The notes: generated from the sequence alone by a model not told the origin. Positions 1 through 8,238 are shown, numbered from the stretch's first letter. The stretch is 38,220 bases of DNA from an uncultured Haliea sp. (GCA_913061115.1 CAJXTK010000011.1:1-38220), one strand, 5' to 3'. A program made the numbers and translations.

Positions 1-48
1 CGAGATCATGCCTAGTCTCGTGGGCTCGGAGATGTGTATAAGAGACAG
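1..48. other. Nextera/Tn5 sequencing adapter (synthetic)
   Basis: This is library adapter, not genome. Positions 1-6 match the end of the Illumina P7 oligo, 7-14 (CATGCCTA) sit where the i7 index belongs, 15-29 are the Nextera read-2 adapter and 30-48 are the 19-bp Tn5 mosaic end. Genomic sequence begins at about 49. Confidence 0.97.
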
Positions 49-182
49 ACATAGAACCATTCATCGCCAGAAACGGCGTCGGCGTACTATTCCCGCAAAT
101 CTGGAACGAACTCGCCCACATCGAGGACCCGGTTCCTCATGTGATCAACACGCTTGAGGCTGCCATAGGACGCCAGCAATAA
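49..182 (+). CDS. 3' end of an unidentified gene, truncated by the contig end
   Basis: An open frame (codons from 51) runs straight out of the adapter to a TAA at 180-182, giving 43 residues. It includes the stretch ARNGVGVLFPQIWNELAHIE and ends in RQQ. Codon use looks like real coding sequence, and an ORF entering from the contig edge is expected. I do not recognise the family from this tail. The start and most of the protein lie outside the window. Confidence 0.5.
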
Positions 183-319
183 CTCAATCGTCTGTTTCGC
201 TTTTCATGTGGTCAAAGCTCGCGCCTGTTGCTTACCTTCATTTCTGTCAGCACCTTACCCTTCCGAAGTGAAGCCACTGCACCCATGTCACTAGTGACTC
301 CCACGGCAATGGCGTCATC

Positions 320-526
320 TCAAAAAACCGGTAGTTCAGCGATAAGGCCGTTGCCACCATCTTGGGGGCGAAATAGGGCGTCGACCCTCACGTTCATATC
401 TTGAGCATCACTGGATGCCGAGGTCTCATATCCGAACAACCTATCGGCCAACACCGACACGCTAGCGCCTGCTAACCTCACGCCTATAGCGAACGCGAGC
501 AGCATTGTCTTAATCTTAATTTTCAT
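320..526 (-). CDS. small hypothetical exported protein (68 aa)
   Basis: Possible secreted or periplasmic protein of unknown function. The N terminus looks like a Sec signal peptide: a lysine-rich start (KIKIK), a hydrophobic stretch of about 18 residues and a VLA/D cleavage-type site near residue 27. The mature part would be only about 40 residues, acidic, with no recognised motif. There is no strong Shine-Dalgarno; a weak GGGA lies upstream of the ATG at 526. It sits in a decayed stretch, so it may be a gene fragment or a chance ORF. Confidence 0.3.
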   Translation of the reverse strand: MKIKIKTMLLAFAIGVRLAGASVSVLADRLFGYETSASSDAQDMNVRVDALFRPQDGGNGLIAELPVF

Positions 527-1130
527 ACATTAGTCCCAATAACTTAAATCAACTGCCACGCTCAGTTACGACTAAACCGACACTTTTGTCATTTGACACT
601 GTTACTAAGCAAAGGCCATGCAAGTATAAGAAGTATAAAAGGGGTGTCGAGAGTATCTGATTGCCCAAAGAATAGTCGCGGAACTTGAAATGGCGGAAGA
701 CGGCTCGCGCGGTGCCTGTGGTTAGTGCTGGTATTGCTGGTCTGGTAGATCTTTCTCGCTCACCTGCGAAACTCAGCACGAACAACTCTATACCAACGAA
801 TTCCTCAGTGGCGTCCCTGCTGATTTGGGGCTGTGGATTCGCTTCCTGCGAAAAGAGGTAATGGCCTAGGGGGTGCCCGGGGGGCGGTGAGAGCAGTGTT
901 GTGGTGATCAAGCGAGAAACTAAATATACAACTCAGACAAGCCCCTTTCGCGCACCACAGGGGCCAGGTGGGGGAAGTCGGCTATGGGCCGCAGCGCATC
1001 TTTATTAACTCATGGAATGCTGCGTGGTGGAACATCAGATGCGTTAACTTTTGAGCTTTAGCGGCACCGTCACTTATTCGCCTAATACAGTAACCAACAA
1101 AAACCCCACACTAGGCGGGCTTGAGAAGGC
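527..1130. other. 604-base stretch without a supportable gene
   Basis: Open frames exist here but none has a convincing ribosome site, recognisable motif or domain. The neighbouring ROK-kinase start fragment and orphan sorting tail suggest the whole 183-1393 interval is degraded former coding sequence. I see no tRNA, repeat array or insertion sequence ends. Confidence 0.5.
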
Positions 1131-1256
1131 TCAGGCTTTGCATAGCTTACTCATGCCTACTAGAGACAGCAGTCCTGCCATGATGCCCATTAGCCACAGT
1201 GGGCTGGTGGGGACGGGCGTTGTTGTTGCTGGGCACCACCCCCTTCTTCTAACGTA
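1131..1256 (-). pseudogene. remnant of a C-terminal protein-sorting tail (VPT...W type)
   Basis: The minus frame ending in TGA at 1131-1133 reads PATTTPVPTSPLWLMGIMAG, followed by a further hydrophobic run and a lysine-containing end. A Thr/Pro linker, a VPT signature, one membrane segment and a short basic tail is the architecture of IPTL/VPTL-CTERM-type sorting signals. The frame is closed by a TAG at 1257-1259, so there is no intact protein in front of it. I infer the fossil 3' end of a surface protein gene. The assignment to a particular CTERM family is tentative. Confidence 0.4.
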
Positions 1257-1270
1257 CTAAAACAGTCTCG

Positions 1271-1321
1271 CTAAACGCCGCTACCGCCAATATCAATGCC
1301 TAAGATCCATTGCTTATTCAT
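1271..1321 (-). pseudogene. N-terminal fragment of a ROK-family (polyphosphate) glucokinase-like gene
   Basis: The minus strand from the ATG at 1321 reads MNKQWILGIDIGGSGV and then a TAG at 1271-1273. LGIDIGGSG directly after the start is the hallmark phosphate-binding motif of ROK sugar kinases and polyphosphate glucokinases. Those proteins continue for roughly 230-300 residues, but here nothing recognisable follows in any frame. A purine-rich AGAGGG lies upstream of the ATG. I interpret this as the start of a deleted or recombined kinase gene downstream of the GST gene. With 16 residues, chance similarity cannot be fully excluded. Confidence 0.45.
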
Positions 1322-1393
1322 CACTCAATAGCCCTCTGAGTGCTCATTGCGCTATTGGTTTTATAGTACTAGCATAAGCGGGGTTTTCAGCAC

Positions 1394-2284
1394 TTAGGCG
1401 CCCTCTGGCTTGGGGTCGGGGTCAAGAATGTCCTGCGTGCGCAGCTCGAAGTCACTCGCGTCGTGACGCTCTAGCAGCTGTCGTGACTTGTTACCAAAAG
1501 GTCGATTTACCATTTGGCCACGTTGGACCGCTGGCCGCGCTCCCACCTCATCTACCCAACGAACCAGGTTCGTATACGTCTGGGTTTGCAAAAATTCTGC
1601 CGCTTGATACGCCTTGTTGTGCACAACTGCGCCGTACCAGGCCCAGATCGCCATATCGGCAATCGTGTAATCGTCGCCACAGATGTATTGGCGTTCGGCC
1701 AGATTCTTATCTAGCAAGTCAAGCTGACGCTTGGCTTCCATCGCATAGCGGTCAATGGCATATTGAATTTTTATCGGTGCATACGCATAGAAATGACCGA
1801 ACCCGCCACCGAGCAGGGGCGTCGCGCCCATCTGCCAAAACAACCAAGATAAGCATTCCGCTCGATCAGATGGATCTGTCGGCACGAACTCACCAAACTT
1901 TTCTGCCAGGTAAAGCAAAATCGCACCGGACTCGAACACTCGAGTGGGCTTCGCCGTACTGTGGTCCATCAGCGCTGGAATCTTAGAATTGGGGTTCGCA
2001 CTGACAAAACCGCTGTCAAACTGAGAACCGTCGCCAATATTCACCAGCCATGCATCGTACTCGGCACCCGCGTGACCCCTGGCCAGCAATTCCTCAAGCA
2101 TGACCGTGACCTTAACCCCGTTGGGCGTGCCCAGCGAGTAAAGTTGCAGTGGATGTTTTCCTACCTGCAAGTCCTTGTCTTGCTGGGCGCCCGCCGTCGG
2201 GCGGTTAATATTACTAAACGCCTGATTATTGTTGGGATCCCACTGCCAAATTTTGGGGGGTTCGTAAGCGGCTGCATCCGTCAT
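1394..2284 (-). CDS. yghU: glutathione S-transferase family protein, YghU-like
   Basis: Probable cytosolic glutathione transferase/disulfide-bond oxidoreductase of the Nu class. The 296 residues align from memory almost end to end with E. coli YghU (288 aa). Matches include the N-terminal extension with FSNINRP, the thioredoxin-fold stretch KHPLQLYSLGTPNGVKVTVM, the NPNSKIPAL loop, the FESGAILLYLAEKFG glutathione-site segment and the GDDYTIADMAIWAW helix of the all-alpha domain. Known members have high GSH-dependent disulfide-bond reductase and organic peroxidase activity and bind two glutathiones. AGGAG lies about 9 bases before the ATG at 2284. The gene stands alone, divergent from the flavoprotein gene to its right; a detoxification or thiol-redox role is inferred from the family. 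Confidence 0.93.
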   Translation of the reverse strand: MTDAAAYEPPKIWQWDPNNNQAFSNINRPTAGAQQDKDLQVGKHPLQLYSLGTPNGVKVTVMLEELLARGHAGAEYDAWLVNIGDGSQFDSGFVSANPNSKIPALMDHSTAKPTRVFESGAILLYLAEKFGEFVPTDPSDRAECLSWLFWQMGATPLLGGGFGHFYAYAPIKIQYAIDRYAMEAKRQLDLLDKNLAERQYICGDDYTIADMAIWAWYGAVVHNKAYQAAEFLQTQTYTNLVRWVDEVGARPAVQRGQMVNRPFGNKSRQLLERHDASDFELRTQDILDPDPKPEGA

Positions 2285-2616
2285 AACAAGTAGCTCCTGT
2301 GTGTTATCCTAGTGGGCGTCCTTCGCTTACCGGCTAGCTTACAGACAGGATCGACCTGCGTCACGCGCCTCTGCAGGCCTCTGACCAAGATAGGGCTAAA
2401 GACGGCAAGATAAAAAGCGGATTAGCGTCGGTTTTAGAGCCCGTGCTTTCCTGTTTTTAATCGGCTTGCGTCGACCAGCGACTTGTTTTAATGTCTGCAT
2501 CCCAGTTTAAAATGCTATGCGTAATGGGGTTTGAACGGGGGTCATTGAAGGCGTGATTTTCAATAGACGCGGTGACAGCGATGTCAGCATAAATCTCATT
2601 GTTAGGGCACAATCCT
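2285..2616. promoter_or_regulatory. 332-base divergent intergenic region
   Basis: It separates the minus-strand YghU-like gene from the plus-strand nitronate monooxygenase gene and must hold both promoters. A short direct repeat, GCCTCTG twice with CAG between, occurs near 2370. I see no convincing paired -35/-10 boxes, structured RNA or operator. The Shine-Dalgarno AGGG at 2604-2607 belongs to the rightward gene. Confidence 0.4.
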
Positions 2617-3591
2617 ATGAAAACTAAAATCACTGAACTGTTTGGCATTGAATATCCGATCATTCAGGGCGGCATGCACTTTGTCGGGCTGGCAGAGCTT
2701 GCGGCTGCAGTCTCCAATGCGGGTGGCCTTGGTATCATTACGGGATTGACGCAGGGTACGCCGGAGAAACTTGCGGCAGAAATTAAGCGTTGTCGCGGCA
2801 TGACAGATAAACCCTTCGCCGTGAATATCACTTTCCTGCCGACGCTGACCCCACCTGACTACCCCGGACTGTTCCAAGCCATTATCGATGGCGGCGTGAA
2901 GATCGTTGAAACCGCGGGCAATAACCCTGCACAGTATCTGCCCATGCTAAAAGAGGCTGGCATCAAGGTGATCCATAAATGTACCGCTGTGCGCCATGCA
3001 CTGAAAGCCCAGGCCATTGGCTGCGACGCAGCATCTGTCGATGGGTTTGAATGCGGCGGGCACCCAGGTGAAGACGATATCCCCAACTTTATTTTGCTGC
3101 CCCGTGCAGCTGATGAGCTGACCATACCCTTCGTGGCCTCTGGCGGCATGGCTGACGGCCGCAGCCTGGTAGGTGCACTGGCGATGGGAGCAGATGGTAT
3201 CAACATGGGTACTCGCTTTATCGCCACGAAAGAAGCGCCCGTCCACGATAACGTGAAACAAGCTATCGTCGTCGCGAGTGAACTGGATACTCGTCTTGTT
3301 ATGCGGCCGCTGCGAAATACGGAACGCGTGCTAAACAACCCCGCCGTAGAGCGCTTGCTGGAAAAAGAGCGTACTTTAGGTGCAGACCTAAAGTTCGAAG
3401 ACATTATTGACGAGGTCGCGGGTGTCTATCCCAAGGTTATGATTGAAGGCAAGCACGATGAAGGCGCCTGGTCATGCGGGATGGTCGCTGGATTAATCCA
3501 CGATGTTCCCTCTGTGCAGGAGCTCATCGACCGCATCATGAGCGAAGCCGACAGCATTATTCATACTCGCCTTAGCGGTCTGTATTTGTAA
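2617..3591 (+). CDS. nitronate monooxygenase / 2-nitropropane dioxygenase family FMN protein
   Basis: FMN-dependent TIM-barrel oxidoreductase of the NMO/FabK-like family. Class members oxidise alkyl nitronates (for example propionate 3-nitronate) to carbonyl compounds; relatives reduce enoyl-ACP. In the 324-residue protein I see the N-terminal GIEYPIIQGGM segment (10-20), VDGFECGGHPGE (141-152) with the His (H149) at the position of the NMO catalytic histidine, and the phosphate-binding ASGGMADGRSLVGALAMGAD stretch (174-193). I chose ATG 2617 over an in-frame TTG at 2599: it gives the family's usual MKT-type start and has AGGG 9 bases upstream. The next gene begins one base after the stop, so the two are probably co-translated. 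The substrate is unknown. Confidence 0.85.
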   Translation: MKTKITELFGIEYPIIQGGMHFVGLAELAAAVSNAGGLGIITGLTQGTPEKLAAEIKRCRGMTDKPFAVNITFLPTLTPPDYPGLFQAIIDGGVKIVETAGNNPAQYLPMLKEAGIKVIHKCTAVRHALKAQAIGCDAASVDGFECGGHPGEDDIPNFILLPRAADELTIPFVASGGMADGRSLVGALAMGADGINMGTRFIATKEAPVHDNVKQAIVVASELDTRLVMRPLRNTERVLNNPAVERLLEKERTLGADLKFEDIIDEVAGVYPKVMIEGKHDEGAWSCGMVAGLIHDVPSVQELIDRIMSEADSIIHTRLSGLYL

Positions 3592-3592
3592 C

Positions 3593-4018
3593 ATGGTTGT
3601 TATTTATCTGGTCAATATGTTCATTGTTGGCATAGTCGTCACCGGCCACTACGAATGTCTCTACCGGATTAATCTTCTTACCCCCAAGCTCCCTATGCAC
3701 CACCGCTTGCGGATCGTACTGGGCGCAATCTTAGCCGTTACTGCACACATCTTTGAGATATGGATTTTTGGCATTGCATTCTATTGGATGAACAAAGCAC
3801 AGGGCTGGGGTCACTTAGAGGGAAACTATAGTGGCAGTCTGATGGACTCGGTGTACTTTTCTTTCACCTCCTACACCACGTTAGGTTTTGGCGATGTTGT
3901 GCCTCACGGTGATCTGCGTTTTCTCGCAGGGCTGGAAGCCCTAACCGGATTAGTGCTGATTACGTGGACGGCCTCTTTCCTCTATCTTAAAATGGCCCAC
4001 TACTGGAGCGAAGGGTGA
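3593..4018 (+). CDS. small potassium-channel family protein (one pore loop)
   Basis: Inner-membrane ion channel subunit of 141 residues. Hydrophobic segments lie at about 1-18, 40-66 and 108-133. Between the last two is a pore loop with TTLGFGD (95-101), a variant of the K+ selectivity filter TVGYGD. There is no voltage sensor and no cytosolic RCK/TrkA-N regulatory domain, so gating is not evident; several subunits would form the pore. It begins one base after the stop of the NMO-like gene, with no good Shine-Dalgarno of its own, suggesting translational coupling. Its last 19 bases overlap the end of the convergent selD fusion gene. K+ selectivity is inferred from the filter. Confidence 0.8.
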   Translation: MVVIYLVNMFIVGIVVTGHYECLYRINLLTPKLPMHHRLRIVLGAILAVTAHIFEIWIFGIAFYWMNKAQGWGHLEGNYSGSLMDSVYFSFTSYTTLGFGDVVPHGDLRFLAGLEALTGLVLITWTASFLYLKMAHYWSEG

Positions 4019-6228
4019 AGCTGGACGAGCGCCGTGCTCGTGGTGTTCAGTGCCACTACCTCACCCATTATCCGAGCCTCGGTATAGCCGCTGCTTTGTA
4101 AGGCTTCACACAATGCCAGCGCGCAGCGCGCAGGAATCGCGATCAGTAACCCGCCGCTGGTTTGGGGGTCGAACAGCATCTGCCTGCGAGCCTCATCAAC
4201 CGATGCGGTGCACTCCAAGAAACGCTCGTTGGCACGCACATTTGACGCGTGCATTGTGCTCACAGTCCCAGCACGAATCTGCTCAATCGCGCCATTGAGA
4301 AGTGGCAGAGCTGACAAATCCAAACGCGCGGCATGCTGCTGCGCCAGCATTTCCAGTAAATGTCCCAGCAGCCCGAAACCGGTAATATCGGTGCAGGCAG
4401 TAGCGCCATGCGCCAGTGCCAATTCCGCCGCGGCGCCGTTCCCCTGTAGCATGGAAGATATCCCCGCACTCACATCACGCCCGTCTGCAGCCAACTGCAT
4501 ATGCCCCGCAAACAACACCCCTGTGCCTAGAGGCTTGGTCAATATCAGTTGGTCGCCCGGCGAGGCACCCGTCTTGGTCAATAGTGCCCCGTTAGGCGCT
4601 ATTGGCACACCGTTTACGGTAAAGCCGAGACTGAGCTCCGGTCCCTGCATGCTGTGTCCGCCGTTCAACTGGCAGTCCACGGCGGCAAACTCGTGCAAGG
4701 CGCCGCCCAACAGCTGCTGCAGTTCCCGCTGCAATAGTGTGCTGCTGGCATAAGGCAGTATCACTGCCGCCAAAGCAGATAGGGGCCTAACACCACAGGC
4801 ATAAAGATCACTGAGCGCATGATTAGCCGTGATGCGCCCCATCTGCCAAGGATCGGACACCATCTGGCGCAGGACATCCAAGCTTTGCAGCACCCGCGCT
4901 CCAGCAGGCGCAGGCACGACCACCGCATCATCATCTGTACCGCAACAATGTTGCGGATAATCCTGCCTCAACTGCGCCAGTGCACCACTCAAGGCATCTG
5001 CGCCGACCTTCGCGCCACACCCGCCACAGACAGGCTGCAACGACGCAGAGTCCGAGGCAGGCAAGCGGTAAGACGGTGTAAGCGGCATATTCACCGGCAG
5101 TGTTTCGAAGCGTGTCATAAAGGCTCGGTCGATCCGATCCTTCCAGCGCCACATCCACCTACCGGTCGCACAGAGCGGCCCCCACTCCGCAGTCGCACGC
5201 TTGTCACCCAGCGATATTAGGGAAAGAAACCGTCGCTGTGGCCGATGCAGACGCAGCGGTGTATCGAGCAGCACCGCGCGTAAGTTGTGCGTCAACACCG
5301 GCGCCTGACGCACGGCATAGACACCCGCCTTGGGTCTTGGATGATTCACCTGAGTGGCGATATCGCCGGCGCCGAATATATCGTCATGGTCCATGGCTTG
5401 CAGCGTGTCGCGTACTGCGAGAAACCCGTGCTCATTGGTGGCAAGCCCGCTTGCCGCAATCCAGGGCGCAGCAGAAGCGCCTGTACACCAGAGCAATTGG
5501 TCATACGCAGCATGCGTCCCGTCCGCAAAAGACAGGGCAGCCGATTCAACCTCTGTCACTCGGGCGTTGAGATGCACGCGTATACCGTGGCGCTGCAGCG
5601 CCATCATCACCATCCGCCTGGCTCGGGCATTGTAGTTCTGCAAAATCACCGGGGCGCCACACCACAAATCTAACACCAACGATTTGCCTTTGAGACGGTG
5701 CGCTATCGCAAGCGCTAACTCCACGCTGCCGGCACCCCCCCCGACGACGGCAATGCAGTATTCCTCCGCCCCGCGCTGTTCGTTGACTCTTCGCTCTGCT
5801 GCGAGCCAACGTTGCCATAAACCCGACACCGGTTTCACCGGCGTTGCGTGTTCTCTAGCGCCTGGCACTGAGTCGAGCTCCGGCTGAGAACCAATATCAA
5901 TGCTCACTATGTCATAGCTCAAAGGAGGGCGCCCCGCTAAAGACAAGCGTCGATTCAATGGGTCAAGCGCGATCACTTCAGCCGCAACAAAGCGCACTCC
6001 CGCCCACTGGCACAAACGCGCCAAATCGATATGTGTCTGCTCGAAAGTATAGTGACCTGCAATCAAGCCGGGCAGCATGCCCGAATAGGGCGAGTGACTA
6101 GCGGGAGAAATTAGCGTAATTCTCAGCCCTTCGATGGGCGTCATTGCCAGCATGCGCATCGCCAGAACATGACTGTGGCCACCGCCGACCAGCACCAAGT
6201 CACGACGCTGTTCAACCGCCGCCTTCAT
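4000..6228 (-). CDS. selD: selenide, water dikinase SelD fused to an NADH-dehydrogenase-like FAD oxidoreductase
   Basis: Makes selenophosphate from selenide and ATP. Two parts in 742 residues. About 1-375 is a pyridine-nucleotide-disulfide/NDH-2-like oxidoreductase with VLVGGGHSH (12-20), a second nucleotide motif VVGGGAGSVE (161-170) and FGAGDIA (285-291). About 398-742 is SelD, beginning CGGCGAKVG (401-409). C404 and K407 align with the catalytic Cys17 and Lys20 of E. coli SelD; this is a Cys, not a selenocysteine, form. SelD metal/ATP segments (TDDDAV, TDITGFGLLGHLLEM, DPQTSGGLL) are present. I place the start at ATG 6228, leaving one base after the mnmH stop (6230-6232); a longer frame reaches 6402 but overlaps mnmH by 173 bases. 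Such fusions are known. The flavoprotein may supply or handle reduced selenium (inference). Last gene of rdgC–mnmH–selD. Confidence 0.94.
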   Translation of the reverse strand: MKAAVEQRRDLVLVGGGHSHVLAMRMLAMTPIEGLRITLISPASHSPYSGMLPGLIAGHYTFEQTHIDLARLCQWAGVRFVAAEVIALDPLNRRLSLAGRPPLSYDIVSIDIGSQPELDSVPGAREHATPVKPVSGLWQRWLAAERRVNEQRGAEEYCIAVVGGGAGSVELALAIAHRLKGKSLVLDLWCGAPVILQNYNARARRMVMMALQRHGIRVHLNARVTEVESAALSFADGTHAAYDQLLWCTGASAAPWIAASGLATNEHGFLAVRDTLQAMDHDDIFGAGDIATQVNHPRPKAGVYAVRQAPVLTHNLRAVLLDTPLRLHRPQRRFLSLISLGDKRATAEWGPLCATGRWMWRWKDRIDRAFMTRFETLPVNMPLTPSYRLPASDSASLQPVCGGCGAKVGADALSGALAQLRQDYPQHCCGTDDDAVVVPAPAGARVLQSLDVLRQMVSDPWQMGRITANHALSDLYACGVRPLSALAAVILPYASSTLLQRELQQLLGGALHEFAAVDCQLNGGHSMQGPELSLGFTVNGVPIAPNGALLTKTGASPGDQLILTKPLGTGVLFAGHMQLAADGRDVSAGISSMLQGNGAAAELALAHGATACTDITGFGLLGHLLEMLAQQHAARLDLSALPLLNGAIEQIRAGTVSTMHASNVRANERFLECTASVDEARRQMLFDPQTSGGLLIAIPARCALALCEALQSSGYTEARIMGEVVALNTTSTALVQLHPSLQ

Positions 6229-6229
6229 T

Positions 6230-7324
6230 CTAGGCGCCCTGCTGCGCCCAGGCGATGACCGCCTGGCGATCACCGCTAAACAATTGCTTGCCGGCGCGTT
6301 TGGACAGTTGATATTCGTACATAGGGTCGTAATATTGTTCCAGCAAGACAGCGATCCAATGCCGATGTGCGCCGAGGTCAGCGTGTTGCCACTGTTGTTC
6401 AAAGGCCTCTGCCATCAGGGCGCTCACGTTTTGCTGCTGCTGTCCGCCAAGGCGCTTGCGTATCCTAAGAAGGTCGTCCTGCAACCTTTCAGCGTGCAGG
6501 CGCGGACCATCTTCCCCGCACAACTCAACGTAACGCCTGCCCAGATCCAGTACATAGTCTTCAATAACAACATCAATGCGGTCATCGAGAGTCTCCTCAA
6601 CCACGGCCATAGGGGCGTCCGCCATTTTCTCAAGCAATGAGCCAGGCAGAGACAGGCAGCCAATAAGCCGCCCTTCATCTTCCAAGAAAATACGCGCCGC
6701 GCCCGTCGCCAGCAATCTCATCAAGGACATAATGATGGCGTTTTCAAAATCAATCTGGCTAGGCTGTGGTGTGGTCATCTGGCCAAAGCTGGAGCCACGG
6801 TGATTGGCTAGCCCTTCGAGGTCGACCCCTCGCGCCAGACGGGTAATCACACGGGTCTTGCCGGTGCCGGTCCTACCACTGATCAGAACAAAGGAGGCAC
6901 TGGCGACTGAACGCTCCAACTCCTGCAACAGGAATTGTCGCATAGCCTTGTAGCCGCCCGTAATCACGGGATAATCGATGCCTTCCTCGCGCAACCACCG
7001 CTGCACAGTTTGCGAACGCAGGCCTCCGCGAAAGCAGTAGAGGTAGCCCTGGGGGTGTTGTTGTGCAAAGGCCTTCCATTGCGCCAGGCGTTGCGCTTTT
7101 AAATCACCGCTAACTAATTCATGCCCAAGCGCGATCGCCGCATCCTGACCCTGCTGCTTGTAACAAATCCCCACCTGAGCGCGCTCATCATCACTCATCA
7201 AAGGCAGGCTTAGTGCAGAGGGAAACGCCCCGCGTGTAAACTCAGCCGGTGCACGCATATCCATCATCGGTGTCGGGCTGAGGAAAAGCGCTCGATAATC
7301 TGTCGTGTCAGGGCGCTCAGACAT
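6230..7324 (-). CDS. mnmH: tRNA 2-selenouridine synthase MnmH (SelU/YbbB)
   Basis: Converts 2-thiouridine at the wobble position of certain tRNAs to 2-selenouridine using selenophosphate, through a geranylated intermediate. The 364 residues match the E. coli enzyme in length and order. An N-terminal rhodanese domain carries YCFRGGLRS, with C97 at the same number as the catalytic Cys97 of E. coli. A P-loop GRTGTGKT (150-157) follows, then the C-terminal helical region. It starts 8 bases after the rdgC stop and is followed after one base by selD, which makes its selenium donor. This pairing is the standard signature of the selenouridine trait. No selA or selB is in the window, so whether selenocysteine is also made cannot be judged. 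Confidence 0.96.
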   Translation of the reverse strand: MSERPDTTDYRALFLSPTPMMDMRAPAEFTRGAFPSALSLPLMSDDERAQVGICYKQQGQDAAIALGHELVSGDLKAQRLAQWKAFAQQHPQGYLYCFRGGLRSQTVQRWLREEGIDYPVITGGYKAMRQFLLQELERSVASASFVLISGRTGTGKTRVITRLARGVDLEGLANHRGSSFGQMTTPQPSQIDFENAIIMSLMRLLATGAARIFLEDEGRLIGCLSLPGSLLEKMADAPMAVVEETLDDRIDVVIEDYVLDLGRRYVELCGEDGPRLHAERLQDDLLRIRKRLGGQQQQNVSALMAEAFEQQWQHADLGAHRHWIAVLLEQYYDPMYEYQLSKRAGKQLFSGDRQAVIAWAQQGA

Positions 7325-7332
7325 AGACGTCG

Positions 7333-8238
7333 TTACTCGACCTCACCGCCAAACAGCGCCAATACTCGCTCCTGCAGGCTTGTCACCGCATCTGCCATTA
7401 GGGCAAAGTCAGCATCCAGCCGCGCGGCCTGATCTGCTTCCGGGATCTCTTCGTTTTCCTTCATCAGCTCGTCCGCAAATTTGAGGCGACGCAGGCATAG
7501 GTCCTCTGCCAGCACCAGGGAGAGTCTCTCATCCCAGGTCAGTGACAGACGGGCGACCTGTTTACCCGCATGCAGATGAGTTTCCACCTCTTCACTCAAC
7601 AAATCAACGCCGCGACAACGCACCACTCCGCCCTCTTCACCCAGTTCACGCAACTCGCACTCCAGCCCCAGCTCAAAATCATCGGGCAGATTACGGTGTA
7701 ACAGCCAAGCCGTCATCACCGCGGACGGCGCGTTATTAACCTGCGGCAACAGCACAGGAAAGCTGCCGATACATTCACGCAGCAGATTGAGTAACTCCTC
7801 TGCCCGCGCGGCGCTGGCCGCATCCACAAAAATCCAATTCGCCTTAACATCGATATAAGCGTACACATAGGTCGAGCGAGTAAATGCCCGAGGCAGACAA
7901 TCCTGCACAATCTCATCCTTTAGGTTCAGCCGTTCCTTACGATAAACTTTTCGCCCCTGCTCGGACTCAATAACGGCAACTTTCTCATCCACCTGTTCGC
8001 GCACGACAGTAGAGGGCAGTAACTTCTCCTCTCTCTTTAGCTTGAGCAGCATGCGGCCAGCAGCAGCGTGCACTAGCTCTTCGGACTCTTCGCCCAGCGG
8101 TGGCACCCAGCCCGAGGACACAGCCTGGACTTTTCCGCAGGGCACAAAGCCGTGTCCGGAGAGTTTTTGCCCCAGCTGTTCAGGGGACAGGTCAAAGGGC
8201 TTGGTCAGACGATATGCTCGGATATTCTTGAACCACAT
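7333..8238 (-). CDS. rdgC: recombination-associated protein RdgC
   Basis: Nucleoid-associated DNA-binding protein that forms a ring dimer around duplex DNA and restrains RecA filament activity. The 301 residues (E. coli: 303) show the family pattern: WFKN at the start, FVPCGK (31-36), GWVPPLG, REEKLLPS, the LPRAFTRS segment, and near the C terminus RLKFADEL followed by LDADFALM. A GAGG lies about 11 bases before the ATG. It is the first gene of a run with mnmH and selD; RdgC has no known link to selenium, so the grouping may be only transcriptional. The 253-base gap to the divergent FAD gene contains its promoter. Confidence 0.96.
   Translation of the reverse strand: MWFKNIRAYRLTKPFDLSPEQLGQKLSGHGFVPCGKVQAVSSGWVPPLGEESEELVHAAAGRMLLKLKREEKLLPSTVVREQVDEKVAVIESEQGRKVYRKERLNLKDEIVQDCLPRAFTRSTYVYAYIDVKANWIFVDAASAARAEELLNLLRECIGSFPVLLPQVNNAPSAVMTAWLLHRNLPDDFELGLECELRELGEEGGVVRCRGVDLLSEEVETHLHAGKQVARLSLTWDERLSLVLAEDLCLRRLKFADELMKENEEIPEADQAARLDADFALMADAVTSLQERVLALFGGEVE

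Noticed and set aside
1..48. Tn5 mosaic end as evidence of a natural transposon
   Set aside because: The mosaic end is joined to Nextera read-2 adapter and index bases, so it is a library artefact.
549..911. 120-residue minus-strand ORF in the left region
   Set aside because: No ribosome site, no recognisable motif, unusual Pro/Ser-rich start; it lies in a decayed stretch and is probably chance.
1051..1260. 69-residue plus-strand ORF with an FSGTVTYSP-like start
   Set aside because: It is antisense to the sorting-tail remnant, has no ribosome site and no family resemblance.
4401..4409. Possible selenocysteine or recoded stop in the selD fusion
   Set aside because: The catalytic position C404 is encoded as cysteine and the frame is open throughout; no TGA recoding is needed.
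6229..6402. Upstream extension of the selD fusion frame (58 residues)
   Set aside because: It lies entirely inside mnmH, and the ATG at 6228 directly precedes the nucleotide-binding strand as expected for the family.
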